Assembly: GCF_000685315.1 (NCBI RefSeq)
Contig: NZ_ARYM01000014.1
Location: 35,564 to 99,563, forward strand
Origin: Hyphomonas polymorpha PS728
GTDB taxonomy: Bacteria > Pseudomonadota > Alphaproteobacteria > Caulobacterales > Hyphomonadaceae
Reading direction: 5' to 3'
Length of the DNA: 64,000 nt
In this document: piece after piece, positions 17,578-27,038 of the stretch
Position numbering within the stretch: the stretch's first letter is position 1
Layout: every line of letters begins with the position of its first letter
Made by a program: the position numbers and the translations under genes
Notes under the pieces: generated by a model
Database searches by the model: none
Seen by the model: only the letters and a program-made list of their open reading frames with translations
What the model was told of the DNA's origin: nothing

Positions 17578-19803
17578 TCAGAAGTTCAGGCGGATGCCAA
17601 CGCCCACATAGCGGCCCGGGTTGCCACGGGCGCCGTCTGCGCCGCGATGCATGATGGCGCGCTCGTCGAACACATTGTCCACCTTGGTGTAAACTTCCAC
17701 CACATCGCTGATATCATAGGAGGCCGACAGGTCCACCGTGAGCAGACTTTCCGTCCGCAGATAGGTGTCGTCGATGCCAATCCGGTCGCAGGTCGTCGTG
17801 GTGCAGGTCTCGTCGGTATAGTTCAGCGCCGCATAGACATCCCAGCCGCCCTGATGTTCGATACCGACCTGCAGAACGCCGGTGTGCGGCGGGGTATAGT
17901 CCAGCGTGTCGCCCGCCAGAACGCCGCCTGCCGTGTCGGCGGCCCGTGTGTATTCGCCGTCGGTGTAGGTGTAGGAGAGGCGCGCCGGAATGGAGAAGCT
18001 TTCGTTCTGGAAGAGCGTGGCAAACGCGCCCAGTTCCAGGCCGTAAACTTCCTTCGCGCCGCTCTGCAGCGTCGAGCCATCCACGATCCCGCCGGGGCAG
18101 GGGTTGGCCACAAGGCAGAGGCGCAGCGCGTTGTCATAGTCGCTGAGGAAGGCGATCGCATCGACGCCAACGGTGCCATTGCGGTAGCGCACACCGGCTT
18201 CGTAGTTGACGCTCTCTTCGCCTTTGGTGCCTTCGGCCGCGCTCGATCCGGGTGGAGCAAAGCCTTCATAGGCGCCTGCCAGAAGGGTCCAGTTTGCGTT
18301 GACGGCATAGTTCACGCCGAGGCCAACGGAGGTGTTGGTCAGGCTGTTGCGCGGCGCCGGGTTCAGCACGTTGCCAACCGTTTTGATGTCTTCATAGCGG
18401 ATGACCGGCAGGAAGCTCCAATTGCCATACGAGATGCGGTCGCCCAGCCAGACAGACCAGGCCTCTGCCTCGCCCTTGTTGATGTTCGGCGTGCCAAGGC
18501 CCTGGAACACCAGCGCGCCGTTGACCTGCTGGTAGAACTCATTGTTGGCACTGGCCACATTACGGGTTTCGTCTTCGTGGCGGCGCACGCCGAATGTCAG
18601 GTTGTGGCTTAAAGCACCGGTCTGGAACTCGCCCTCAAGCTGGGTCTGGATGCCCTGCGAGGTGAACTCCTGGAAGTTATTGCCGTAGCGCACGCCATTG
18701 GGATGGGTTGTGTTGGCGGTGCCATCGAGGATCCCCTGCAGCAGCGCGGCGTTCGTCCCGCCAGTGTTGATCGTGTCGGCCACGCTGCCGATGTTCACGC
18801 CGTTGATCTGGTTGAGACGCCGGTAGTGACGCTCCGTGTCGGTCCAGTAGGCGGTGGATTTCAGCGCCCATGCGTCGGTGAGGTCAAACTCGTGATGCAG
18901 GCTGAACCCCGTGCGGCCCCGGTTCATCTGCTCCAGTTCGGAGAGGCCATAGCGGCGGTCCGGATTGGCTTTGAAGTCGGCGTCCGTCAGGCCCAGATAC
19001 GACACGTCATGGGTTTCGTCATTGTACTGGCCCTTGAACTCCAGCCGCTGGCGCGTCCCTTCCCATTGCAGGCGCAGAATGTATTCCTCGATCTCGTTTC
19101 CGGCTGAGCGGGCAGAGCGGTCGATCTTCTGGAAGCCGTCGGTCGTGCTCTGGAAGGTCTCCACCAGGAAGCCGACCTGGCCCACCTGATCGCCATACCA
19201 GGCATGGACGCGGCCGGTATTGTTCTCGCCAAACTCGGCGCGCACAAATCCGGCGCGCTCCTCGGGGATCGCCGTTGCCAGAAGGTTCACCACACCGGTC
19301 ACCGTCTGGGGCCCGTAGAGCAGGGTCTCAGGGCCTTTCAGCACTTCCACGCTGCGCATCCGCGAGATGTTGGGGAAGAAATAGGCCGACGTGTTGGCGT
19401 AAGGTGCCATCGCGGCGGGCACGCCGTCTTCCAGCACCAGGATCCGGTCGCTGCGGCCGGAAGAGGAGGCGCGGATGCCGATCCGCGGGAAAGCGCCGAG
19501 CCCGTCCTCATCGCGCACATAAACGCCCGGAACGGCGCGCAGCACCGAGTTGATGTTGCTTGATTCGAACTTCTCCAGCTCCCGCTCGGTCAGCGTGTAG
19601 GCGGAGCCATAAGTCGATTGCGGATCTTCGATATTGCCGATCACGGTGACCGTATCGAGCACCTTCACCGCGCGCTCGGCCTCGCTCTCCTCCACCGCTT
19701 CAGCGGTGGCGGGCAGGGCAAGGGCAAACAGGGCGGCGCTGGTCAGCAGGCCAGCGCGGCGGACTAGGCGGGTGGTCGGTCGGTTCTCGTCGGCAAATTG
19801 CAC
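17578..19803 (-). CDS. TonB-dependent outer-membrane receptor, FecA-like
   Basis: A 741-residue receptor with a signal peptide (cleavage after A-T-A-E-A near residue 36), a TonB-box-like D-T-V-T-V-I-G, and a plug domain with V-L-R-A-V-P-G-V-Y-V-R and V-E-V-L-K-G-P-E-T-L-L-Y-G-P. A 22-strand barrel type sequence follows, ending in G-R-Y-V-G-V-G-I-R-L-N-F with the terminal Phe. The sequence resembles Fe(3+)-dicitrate receptors, but lacks a clear N-terminal signalling domain. The start is GTG with AAGGAG upstream. A Fur-like site precedes it, which supports an iron substrate. Confidence 0.9.
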   Translation of the reverse strand: MQFADENRPTTRLVRRAGLLTSAALFALALPATAEAVEESEAERAVKVLDTVTVIGNIEDPQSTYGSAYTLTERELEKFESSNINSVLRAVPGVYVRDEDGLGAFPRIGIRASSSGRSDRILVLEDGVPAAMAPYANTSAYFFPNISRMRSVEVLKGPETLLYGPQTVTGVVNLLATAIPEERAGFVRAEFGENNTGRVHAWYGDQVGQVGFLVETFQSTTDGFQKIDRSARSAGNEIEEYILRLQWEGTRQRLEFKGQYNDETHDVSYLGLTDADFKANPDRRYGLSELEQMNRGRTGFSLHHEFDLTDAWALKSTAYWTDTERHYRRLNQINGVNIGSVADTINTGGTNAALLQGILDGTANTTHPNGVRYGNNFQEFTSQGIQTQLEGEFQTGALSHNLTFGVRRHEDETRNVASANNEFYQQVNGALVFQGLGTPNINKGEAEAWSVWLGDRISYGNWSFLPVIRYEDIKTVGNVLNPAPRNSLTNTSVGLGVNYAVNANWTLLAGAYEGFAPPGSSAAEGTKGEESVNYEAGVRYRNGTVGVDAIAFLSDYDNALRLCLVANPCPGGIVDGSTLQSGAKEVYGLELGAFATLFQNESFSIPARLSYTYTDGEYTRAADTAGGVLAGDTLDYTPPHTGVLQVGIEHQGGWDVYAALNYTDETCTTTTCDRIGIDDTYLRTESLLTVDLSASYDISDVVEVYTKVDNVFDERAIMHRGADGARGNPGRYVGVGIRLNF

Positions 19804-19845
19804 AGGCGGGGCTCCTTCTGGCCAGAATAACGGCTGCTCCTAAAC

Positions 19846-19870
19846 GAGAATGATTGTGCAAATCAATCGC
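19846..19870 (-). promoter_or_regulatory. possible Fur-type iron box before the TonB receptor
   Basis: The AT-rich element GAGAATGATTGTGCAAATC, continuing into AATCGC, contains inverted TGATT...AATCA halves and GAGAAT/GATTGT hexamers resembling Fur sites. It lies 43 bp upstream of the receptor GTG. The match is imperfect. Confidence 0.4.
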
Positions 19871-20044
19871 ATTTGTGTCGCGCTGTCACAATTTGCCGCT
19901 GGACTGATGCGGCCGCGCATCGCTTTGGTAGCGCCGCCGCCGCGCACGCCTTCCTGCTGCACTCAGGCGCCTTTCGCCGTCTTGCCAGCGGGAACCGCAC
20001 GGTCCATGTAGCGGGGCTGTAAAAAATGCCGTGGAACCCCCGAT

Positions 20045-21343
20045 ATGGCCCGTCATCTGAACGCATCTGAGCCCGGTTTCGAGGAGGCCCTGCGCCATTT
20101 CCTCGACGAAGACCGTGGCCAGGGCGAAGACGTTGCCGGCATCGTTGCTGCTATCATCAAGGATGTACGCCAGCGGGGCGGGGCAGCTGTGGCTGACTAC
20201 ACCGCGAAGTTTGACCGTCTGCAGCTCGATCCCTCGACCCTGCAGTCGGACAATGTAAACCTCGACCTCATCGCCGCCGAGTGCCCCGCAGACCTGCGCG
20301 AGGCCATCGATTTCGCGCATGACCGTATCGCCGCCTACCACACTGCCCAGCGCCCGGCAGACCATCGCTTCACTGATAGCGCTGGGGTCGAACTCGGCTG
20401 GCGCTGGACCGCGCTGGACTCGGTCGGCGTCTACGTTCCCGGCGGCCGGGCGAGCTACCCCTCATCCGTGCTGATGAATATTGTGCCCGCGCGCATAGCG
20501 GGGGTTGAGCGCATCGTCATGGTCGCCCCGGCGCCCGATGGCGAGCTCGCCCCGGCCGTGGCCTATGCCGCGCTGAAGGCGGGCGCCACCGAGTTTTACC
20601 CCATCGGCGGGGCGCAGGCCGTCGCCGCGCTCGCCTATGGCGCCGGTCCCATCGCGCCTGTGGACAAGATCGTCGGACCCGGCAACGCCTTCGTCGCCGA
20701 GGCCAAGCGCCAGGTGTTCGGCAAGGTCGGTATCGACACCATCGCCGGCCCTTCCGAAATCCTCGTGATCGCTGACGCCACAGCAAATCCGGACTGGGTG
20801 GCCGCAGACCTGCTCAGCCAGGCCGAGCATGATCCCTCCAGCCAGTCGATCCTCATCACGCTGGACGCCGCCCTCGGCGCGGCTGTTGAGAAGGCTGTGG
20901 ATAACCAGTTGAATTCCCTGCCCACGGGTGAGCGGGCCCGCGAGGCCTGGCTCGCCCACGGCGCCGTCATCACTGCGCCGGACGCCGCCACCGCCGCCTT
21001 TGCTGCCAACATCATCGCCGCCGAGCATGTCGAGCTCTGCATCGAAGATCCTGACGCGATGCTGCCCCTGATCCGCCATGCCGGCGCGGTCTTCCTTGGC
21101 CACCACACGCCCGAGGCGCTCGGCGATTATGTCACCGGCTCCAACCACGTCCTGCCGACCAGCCGCGCCGCGCGCTTTTCCTCCGGCCTCGGACTGTATG
21201 ACTTTGTGAAGCGGATGAGCATCCAGCGCGCAGGACCACAAGGCCTCGCCGCGCTGGCGCCTGCCGCCCTGCGCCTCGCCGAAGCCGAGCGCCTCCCGGC
21301 GCATGGCCGCTCCGTTTCCATACGAACAAATCAGGGCGGCTGA
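20045..21343 (+). CDS. hisD: histidinol dehydrogenase
   Basis: The 432-residue enzyme catalyses the last two steps of histidine synthesis, L-histidinol to L-histidine, with NAD+ and Zn2+. Conserved blocks seen are Y-V-P-G-G-R-A-S-Y-P-S-S-V-L-M, K-I-V-G-P-G-N, D-T-I-A-G-P-S-E-I, the metal-site region S-Q-A-E-H-D-P, and the C-terminal G-S-N-H-V-L-P-T. The ATG at 20045 gives the usual length. It is divergent from the TonB receptor with a 241-bp gap, and is followed 3 bp later by the UPF0262 gene as in many Alphaproteobacteria. Confidence 0.96.
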   Translation: MARHLNASEPGFEEALRHFLDEDRGQGEDVAGIVAAIIKDVRQRGGAAVADYTAKFDRLQLDPSTLQSDNVNLDLIAAECPADLREAIDFAHDRIAAYHTAQRPADHRFTDSAGVELGWRWTALDSVGVYVPGGRASYPSSVLMNIVPARIAGVERIVMVAPAPDGELAPAVAYAALKAGATEFYPIGGAQAVAALAYGAGPIAPVDKIVGPGNAFVAEAKRQVFGKVGIDTIAGPSEILVIADATANPDWVAADLLSQAEHDPSSQSILITLDAALGAAVEKAVDNQLNSLPTGERAREAWLAHGAVITAPDAATAAFAANIIAAEHVELCIEDPDAMLPLIRHAGAVFLGHHTPEALGDYVTGSNHVLPTSRAARFSSGLGLYDFVKRMSIQRAGPQGLAALAPAALRLAEAERLPAHGRSVSIRTNQGG

Positions 21344-21346
21344 TCC

Positions 21347-21835
21347 ATGGGCGCCAACCGGCTCGTCGCCGTCCATATTGACGAAGACACGCTCGGCGCC
21401 TCCGGCCCGGACGCGGAGCATGAGCGCCGCGTCGCTATTTTTGACCTGATCGAGGAAAACACCTTCGGCGTCATCGGCGAGGATCGCGGGCCCTACGTCC
21501 TCGCGCTCAGCCAGCATGAGCGCCGCCTCGTCTTCGCCATCAAGACCGAGCCCGGCGAGGAAGTGCACACCTTCATTCTCTCCCTCTCACCGTTTCGCGG
21601 CGTGATCCGGGACTATTTCACCATCTGCGACAGCTATTACGAAGCCATCCGCACGAGCACGCCCCACCAGATCGAAGCCATCGACATGGCCCGGCGCGGC
21701 ATCCACAATGAAGGCTCGGAGCTTCTGAAAGAGCGTCTGGAAGGCAAGATCGACATCGACTTCCAGACAGCCCGCCGCCTCTTCACCCTCATCTGCGCCC
21801 TTCACGCCGGCCAGGGCCGCGCGCCGGGGGCGTGA
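21347..21835 (+). CDS. UPF0262 family protein
   Basis: A 162-residue cytoplasmic protein matching UPF0262, a family of unknown function almost always found directly after hisD in Alphaproteobacteria. Recognisable segments are [21 protein letters not shown] and A-R-R-G-I-H-N-E-G. It is 3 bp from hisD, so surely co-transcribed. Its 3' end overlaps the convergent epimerase gene by 34 bp. Confidence 0.88.
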   Translation: MGANRLVAVHIDEDTLGASGPDAEHERRVAIFDLIEENTFGVIGEDRGPYVLALSQHERRLVFAIKTEPGEEVHTFILSLSPFRGVIRDYFTICDSYYEAIRTSTPHQIEAIDMARRGIHNEGSELLKERLEGKIDIDFQTARRLFTLICALHAGQGRAPGA

Positions 21836-22794
21836 TCGGCCGCCTCCGGAAAGCAACCCATCGCGGCCAGTGTCCAGCTGAGGGCGTCTTTGATGTCCGT
21901 ATGCGGTTCATGGCCCAGAAATGAGATGAGCTTGGCATTGTCCAGTTCCGCCGTCTCCTCCCACAGATAGCGCATCTCGGCGAGTTCCCGGAAGAGGCGC
22001 ACAAAAGGCGATAGCAGGATCAGGGCGGGCCAGGGCATGCCGGTGATCTTCCCCTGTCCGCCATTGGCCGCGCGGATGGCTTCGGCAATTTCCACGCCGC
22101 GCGCAAAATAATGACCGCGGAAATGAAACCGTTCGAAAGCGGTAAGCTCCGCCTCACGGTCCAGCAGGGCAGCGGCGGCCTGGCCATAGTCGGGCAGATA
22201 AGCCCAAGCATGGCCTGCGTCCCGCTTGCCCGGATAGGTGATCTTCGTCACCGGCTTGCCCGGCGTCACCATGCCTTGCGAAAACCACGAATTTCCGGCG
22301 GAAGGGCCGAAGAAATCTCCCGAGCGCAGGATCAGCGTCCGCACGCCTTCCTGTGTGGCCGCCTCCAGCCGCTGTTCCATCTGCACACGGATACGCCCCT
22401 TGCGGGTATGCGGCCGCTGAGGCGCGTCTTCCGTCAGCAGGGGGAGGGCATCCCGGCCATAATTATAGATCGTACCCGGAAGAAAAATCCGGGCGCCGGA
22501 AATCCTTGCCGCCGCCACCGTGTTTTCCAGCATGGGCAGCACCAGCTTTGCCCAATCCTTGTAACCCGGCGGGTTCACGCCATGCACGATCACATCGGCG
22601 CCGATTGCGGCGGCGGCAACATCTGCCGCATTCAGCGCATCGCCCACCACCCATTCGGCTTGCGGCAGGCGGGCCGGAACGGGCCTGCGCGCCACGGCCC
22701 GCACCTGCCAGCCGCGCTGGATCAGCGCCCGCGCGATCTCGTATCCAGCCCCGCCGGTCACCCCGAGTACCAGCGCCCGCTTTTCGTCCTTCAT
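21802..22794 (-). CDS. NAD(P)-dependent epimerase/reductase, extended SDR family
   Basis: A 330-residue Rossmann protein with the nucleotide motif [11 protein letters not shown] near the N-terminus, an active-site-like Y-x3-R (I-Y-N-Y-G-R), and the later block R-S-G-D-F-F-G-P. It resembles atypical or extended SDRs acting on sugars or small aldehydes; the substrate is unknown. GGAG lies upstream of the ATG at 22794, which begins M-K-D-E-K. It is divergent from a LysR gene, which is its most likely regulator. Confidence 0.8.
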   Translation of the reverse strand: MKDEKRALVLGVTGGAGYEIARALIQRGWQVRAVARRPVPARLPQAEWVVGDALNAADVAAAAIGADVIVHGVNPPGYKDWAKLVLPMLENTVAAARISGARIFLPGTIYNYGRDALPLLTEDAPQRPHTRKGRIRVQMEQRLEAATQEGVRTLILRSGDFFGPSAGNSWFSQGMVTPGKPVTKITYPGKRDAGHAWAYLPDYGQAAAALLDREAELTAFERFHFRGHYFARGVEIAEAIRAANGGQGKITGMPWPALILLSPFVRLFRELAEMRYLWEETAELDNAKLISFLGHEPHTDIKDALSWTLAAMGCFPEAADHAPGARPWPA

Positions 22795-22888
22795 GGTCCC
22801 ATCTCCTTGCTCTTGGGTGAGGCAAAGGTGGCGTAGGGTAGAGATAAACGAAATTGCGATAATAAATGGATCAGATATACGCATATAT
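22795..22888. promoter_or_regulatory. divergent promoter region between the epimerase and LysR genes
   Basis: This 94-bp gap is clearly AT-rich compared with its surroundings and ends in ATATACGCATATATATG, which overlaps the LysR start codon. LysR regulators usually bind a T-N11-A dyad in such shared intergenic regions. I can point to the AT-rich dyad-like stretch at 22874-22890 but not define the exact site. Confidence 0.4.
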
Positions 22889-23797
22889 ATGAACTCGTCT
22901 GCGGCACCCTGGGATCATATCCGCTCTTTCCTCGCCGTTCTGGAGGAGGGCAGCCTTTCGCGTGCCGCTCGCCGCCTGTCTCTCACTCAGCCGACGCTCT
23001 CCCGGCACATCGATCAGCTTGAGGTCTCGCTGGGAGGCCCGCTGTTTACCCGTTCTCCGCGGGGTCTCATACCGACAGACAAAGCGCGGATGATTGAGCC
23101 CTATGCGCGCACGATTGCGGCCTCTGCCGCCGCCATGGTCCGGGCCGCCTCCGGTCCCTTGAGTGAGATGACCGGCGCGGTGCGTATTTCGGCCAGCGAG
23201 GTGGTCGGCATGGAATTGCTGCCAGGAATGCTGGCGCCGCTGCGCGAAGCCCATCCCGGCCTCAGCTTTGAAATCATTGCCACCAACCAGTCGAGCGACC
23301 TGCTCCGCCGCGACGCAGACATCGCCATCCGTATGGTACGGCCCCAGCAGGCCGCGCTGCTGGCGCGAAAGGTGGGCGATGTGGAACTCGGCCTCTTCGC
23401 CCACCGGGATTATCTGGCCCGTCACGGAACCCTGAATAGCCTGGAAGATATGGCCGGCCATGCCTTGATCGGCTTTGATCATGAAACGGTCAGTGTACAG
23501 GCCCTGCGCGCCATGGGGCTGACGCTGGACCGTGCGGATTTTGCCTGGCGCTCTGACAGTGATCTGGTCCAACTCAAGCTGGCGCTGGCGGGCGCAGGCA
23601 TCGGCGTCTGCCAGGTGGGGCTCGCCCGGCGCGCCGGTAACATGGTGCGTCTGGTTCCTGATGAGTTTTCGTTTGCCCTTGAAACCTGGGTTACCATGCA
23701 TGAGGAACTCAAAGGCGTCGCCCGCATGAAGGCCACCTTTGATCATCTCGTTGAGGCGATGAGCCAGTATATCCGGGATCAGGAATGCCCAGACTGA
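22889..23797 (+). CDS. LysR family transcriptional regulator
   Basis: A 302-residue regulator with an N-terminal winged HTH (S-L-S-R-A-A-R-R-L-S-L-T-Q-P-T-L-S-R-H-I) and a periplasmic-binding-protein-like effector domain with I-R-M-V-R-P and G-A-G-I-G-V-C. The ATG at 22889 gives the standard length; an upstream extension would cross the promoter region. By family habit it should control the divergent epimerase gene in response to a small ligand. Confidence 0.9.
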   Translation: MNSSAAPWDHIRSFLAVLEEGSLSRAARRLSLTQPTLSRHIDQLEVSLGGPLFTRSPRGLIPTDKARMIEPYARTIAASAAAMVRAASGPLSEMTGAVRISASEVVGMELLPGMLAPLREAHPGLSFEIIATNQSSDLLRRDADIAIRMVRPQQAALLARKVGDVELGLFAHRDYLARHGTLNSLEDMAGHALIGFDHETVSVQALRAMGLTLDRADFAWRSDSDLVQLKLALAGAGIGVCQVGLARRAGNMVRLVPDEFSFALETWVTMHEELKGVARMKATFDHLVEAMSQYIRDQECPD

Positions 23798-23801
23798 ACG
23801 C

Positions 23802-24692
23802 TCACCCCAACCCGCTGCGGAACCTCCGGCTGCCGGTCAGCATGGCGCCATTGGAGAGGGTCAGTTCGAAATCGCCCGAACTCGTTGTGCGCGTTTCGCG
23901 GATGTGGTGGCGGTTGACGATCCGGGACCGGTGGATGCGCACAAAGTCCGGTTTTGCGTCCGGGCTTGTCTCGATCTGTCCGGAAATGTCCGGATTTGTC
24001 CTTGCGCTGTCACGGGCTGACAGGCGTTTTCCCCAGTCTGCCAGTGTCGCGCGCAGCAGATGGCTGCCTCCGGCCGTGTGCAGCGTCACATAGTTTCCCG
24101 CCGCTTCCAGCCACAGGATTTCGCCGGGCAGCAGGAACAGCGTCCGCCCGCCCGCCTTCACTTCGATACGCTCCGGCCCGCGAGAGGCATCGGGAGCAGG
24201 GGCCGCCTCGCGCGCCGCCCACCAGGCATAGGCGGTGTAAACGCCCACAAAGATTCCATAAGTAATAAGGTCTTTGCGCCACTCATAGAGCAGCGTCACC
24301 CAGAGGCCACCGCTGAAAAAGTCGTACGGCCAGCCCCGCACCGCATAGGCCGCCTCCCGCGCGGGCACCATGGCGCCCACATGCGCCAGCGAAAAAGGCA
24401 CGCTCAGCCCGGCATGGATCAGCAGCGCCAGCGGCAGCCTCGGCCCCAGCAGCGGCCAGCGCTTCACCGCCCACCCCACCAGCGGCGCCATCAGTACCAG
24501 CACCGCTGCGCTGGTGATCTCCCAGATAAACGGCTCCACCGTGTGAACCGTCAGGCCGGAGCGCTGCATCTCGATCAGGTCGGACGTGGCGTTCACCAGA
24601 ACAACTGGAATGGTCACCAGCGCGATGCTGGCCCAGGGGCCGAGGCGAAACCTCGGCCTGCCGCTTGCCCCGGATTGCCTGCCAGTTGTCAC
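23802..24692 (-). CDS. membrane-anchored LytTR family transcriptional regulator
   Basis: A 296-residue protein with about four transmembrane helices (near residues 20-36, 58-78, 84-106 and 143-160) and a C-terminal LytTR DNA-binding domain from about 175. That domain has I-L-W-L-E-A-A-G-N-Y-V-T-L-H and the hallmark F-V-R-I-H-R-S-R-I-V-N. Residues about 231-247 form a linker not normal for the domain, encoded by the dispersed repeat at 23978-24001. It likely senses a membrane signal directly. The target genes are unknown. Confidence 0.85.
   Translation of the reverse strand: MTTGRQSGASGRPRFRLGPWASIALVTIPVVLVNATSDLIEMQRSGLTVHTVEPFIWEITSAAVLVLMAPLVGWAVKRWPLLGPRLPLALLIHAGLSVPFSLAHVGAMVPAREAAYAVRGWPYDFFSGGLWVTLLYEWRKDLITYGIFVGVYTAYAWWAAREAAPAPDASRGPERIEVKAGGRTLFLLPGEILWLEAAGNYVTLHTAGGSHLLRATLADWGKRLSARDSARTNPDISGQIETSPDAKPDFVRIHRSRIVNRHHIRETRTTSSGDFELTLSNGAMLTGSRRFRSGLG
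23946..24001. repeat. dispersed GTCCGG repeat, copy A, inside the LytTR gene
   Basis: On the plus strand, GTCCGGAAAT and GTCCGGATTT then GTCC lie in tandem at 23978-24001. Degenerate relatives (GTCCGGTTTT, GTCCGGGCTT) extend upstream to 23946. The 14-base core GTCCGGATTTGTCC (23988-24001) recurs at 31287 and, reversed, at 38584 and 38605. On the coding strand it encodes T-N-P-D-I-S-G-Q-I-E-T. Confidence 0.75.
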
Positions 24693-24803
24693 AGATGCCC
24701 CTCCGTTCGTCCCACTGGAGCGCCGTTTCGAGGCATTTGCGTAGCGCCGGTACAGGGGCGGCGCAAGAAGGCGCTCAGTTCAGATCCCTCACGGAGTTCC
24801 GGC

Positions 24804-25975
24804 ATGACCCAGCGCCGATACGACCTCGACTGGCTGCGCATCGCGGCCTTCGCCATCCTCATCCTTTACCATTGCGGCATGTTCTATGTGAGCTGGGGCT
24901 GGCATGTGAAATCCAGCCATGCCGGGCCGTTGATCGAGCCGTTGATGCAGTTGGCCAATCCCTGGCGGTTGACACTCCTCTTCCTCATCTCCGGCGCGGC
25001 TACCCGCTTCATGGCCGACAAGATGGCCGCCGGCAGCTTCCTGAAGGCGCGGATGGGGCGGCTCTGGCCGCCGCTGATCCTGGCCGTACTTATCATCGTG
25101 CCGCCGCAGACTTACTACGAAGTGCTTGAACACGTTCAGGAAAATGGGTTGCCTCAGGATGTCTGGCTCGGCGATTTCTATCGCCGTTATATCACCGCCT
25201 CGGGCAACTGGTGCGACGCAGAAGGCTGCATCGTCACGCCCACCTATAATCACATGTGGTTTGTGGCCTATCTCATCCTCTACACGCTGGCCCTGATCCC
25301 GCTCCTGCCGCTGCTGCGCCGCATTCCGGCAAGGGCGGTCACCTGGCTCCTCGCCGGGCCGGGCATCTTCCTGGCCCCCTGGGCGCTCCTGTTCGCTACC
25401 CGGGTTTTCCTGTTTCCCCTGTTCGGCGAAAGCCATGACTTCCGGCAGGACTGGTATCTCCACACGCTCTATTTCGGCGTCTTCCTGCTGGGGTTCGGCA
25501 CTGCCAAGCATCAGCCTTCTTTGACGCGGCGGTGCGCCTGCGCTGGCCCATGCTGGCGCTCACCGTGGCGGCCTGGGCCGGGCTTCAGGTCTATTACCGC
25601 ACCTATACGGCCAGCGATGCCCCGCCGCCCGAAGCCCTGCGCATTCTCTCCCGCGGCATCCGCGAAGCACAGGCCTGGGCCGCCATCCTCAGCGTCATCG
25701 GCTTCTTCCACCATCACTTCCGGACGCGGGACACGCCGCTCCGGCGCACGCTCTCGCAGGCGATCTTTCCCTTCTACCTGATCCATCAGACGGTCACCGT
25801 GGTGTCAGGCCATTATCTGGATGAACTCGGCCTTCCGGTGTGGGTGGAGGCACCGCTTCTCATCGGCGCCACCGCGCTTGGCTGCTGGCTCTTTTATGAC
25901 CTTGGCCGCCGTATTCCGCCGCTGCGCATCTGGATCGGTCTGCCAAGCGGAAAAGGGGCTTCGGGGGCGGCCTGA
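24804..25975 (+). pseudogene. acyltransferase 3 family membrane protein, interrupted by a frameshift
   Basis: The first part, from the ATG at 24804 (GGAG upstream), reads as a multi-helix acyltransferase 3/OpgC-like protein with Y-D-L-D-W-L-R-I-A-A-F and I-L-Y-H-C-G. After about residue 235 (G-F-G-T-A-K) the frame turns into Arg/Pro-rich nonsense. The natural continuation, starting F-F-D-A-A-V-R-L-R-W, lies in the next frame up to 25975. One missing base near 25508 would explain it, and a repaired gene would encode 390 residues. It is either a real inactivating mutation or a sequencing error. The intact family acylates extracytoplasmic sugars or lipids. Confidence 0.75.
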
Positions 25976-26086
25976 GGCCCCCATGCCCTCTTCGCTTGCT
26001 GGAATCTGCTGAAAGCTGTATGGCGCGCGGCTAGTGATGCGTGGAAAAAGCGGCGCGATCGCCGCCGCCTCAGATCTGGATAGAGA

Positions 26087-26305
26087 ATGTCAAAAGAAGA
26101 ACTGATTGAATTTGAAGGCACGGTCGTCGAACTGCTGCCGAACGCCACGTTCCGGGTGAAGCTCGAGAACGACCATGAGATCATCGCCCACACCGCCGGC
26201 AAGATGCGCAAGAACCGCATCCGCGTGCTCACCGGTGACAAGGTGATGGTGGAAATGACCCCCTACGACCTGACCAAGGGCCGTATCACCTACCGCTTCA
26301 AGTAA
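26087..26305 (+). CDS. infA: translation initiation factor IF-1
   Basis: The 72-residue OB-fold protein has the canonical start [11 protein letters not shown] and end [14 protein letters not shown]-1 binds the 30S A site and assists start-codon selection with IF-2 and IF-3. maf follows after 6 bp, a common alphaproteobacterial pairing. Confidence 0.98.
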   Translation: MSKEELIEFEGTVVELLPNATFRVKLENDHEIIAHTAGKMRKNRIRVLTGDKVMVEMTPYDLTKGRITYRFK

Positions 26306-26311
26306 GCCGCC

Positions 26312-26887
26312 ATGCCGGGCAGCGCGCCGCTCATTCTCGCCAGCGCGAGCCCGCGGCGTCTCGAACTCCTCGCCCAGATCGGCATTGTGCCGGATAGGGT
26401 CTCCCCCACTGACATCGACGAGACGCGCCGCAAGGACGAATCTCCGCGCGAGCTGGCCCTGCGCCTCGCGCGCGAAAAGGCCGCGGCGTGTCCAGGCGAG
26501 GGCGCCTATGTGCTCGCCGCCGATACGGTTGTGGCCCTCGGCCAGCGCAATTTGGAAAAGGCGGCTGACGAGGCAGAGGCCGCCGCCTTCCTGCGCCTCC
26601 TCTCCGGCCGCGCACATCAGTGTATCACCGGGGTTGCCGTGCGCGCCCCCGATGGCCGCATCGCCAGCCGCGCCGTGCTTGCCCGTGTAAAGATGAAACG
26701 CCTCACGCAAGCTGAGATCGCCGCCTATGTCGCCGGCGGCGACTGGAAGGGCAAGGCGGGCGGTTATGGCATCCAGGGCGCTGCCGGCGCCTTCGTCACA
26801 TCCATCAATGGCAGCTACACGGCCATCGTGGGCCTTCCCCTTTATGAAACAAAATCCCTGCTCGAAGGGCTTGGTTATCGCGCCTGA
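26312..26887 (+). CDS. maf: Maf family nucleoside triphosphate pyrophosphatase
   Basis: This 191-residue protein has the Maf signature L-A-S-A-S-P-R-R-L-E-L-L near the N-terminus, the acidic catalytic region A-A-D-T-V-V-A-L, and K-A-G-G-Y-G-I-Q-G-A-A-G. Maf proteins hydrolyse non-canonical or selected NTPs (dTTP/UTP or m7GTP types) to NMP and pyrophosphate. It is co-transcribed with infA. The exact substrate subclass is not determined. Confidence 0.93.
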   Translation: MPGSAPLILASASPRRLELLAQIGIVPDRVSPTDIDETRRKDESPRELALRLAREKAAACPGEGAYVLAADTVVALGQRNLEKAADEAEAAAFLRLLSGRAHQCITGVAVRAPDGRIASRAVLARVKMKRLTQAEIAAYVAGGDWKGKAGGYGIQGAAGAFVTSINGSYTAIVGLPLYETKSLLEGLGYRA

Positions 26888-27038
26888 TCCTGCAGCCTTG
26901 GCGGCGGAAGGCATTTTCTGCCCCGTTTTCGCCACAAGCCTGACAGCGGATTAATTCCGGTCTGGCGGAACCATTTCGGGCCCACGGGCTTTCTTTTTCA
27001 TCTGATGAGCAATCCCGCTCTTGTCGATGGAGCCCGTG

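Noticed and set aside
19882..19888. CTGTCAC as a Pho box near the TonB receptor
   Set aside because: Only one half-site is present; the second repeat after 4 bp is absent.
19863..20044. A small minus-strand gene between the TonB receptor and hisD
   Set aside because: No ribosome-binding site, Arg/Ala-rich shadow composition, and it covers the divergent promoter region.
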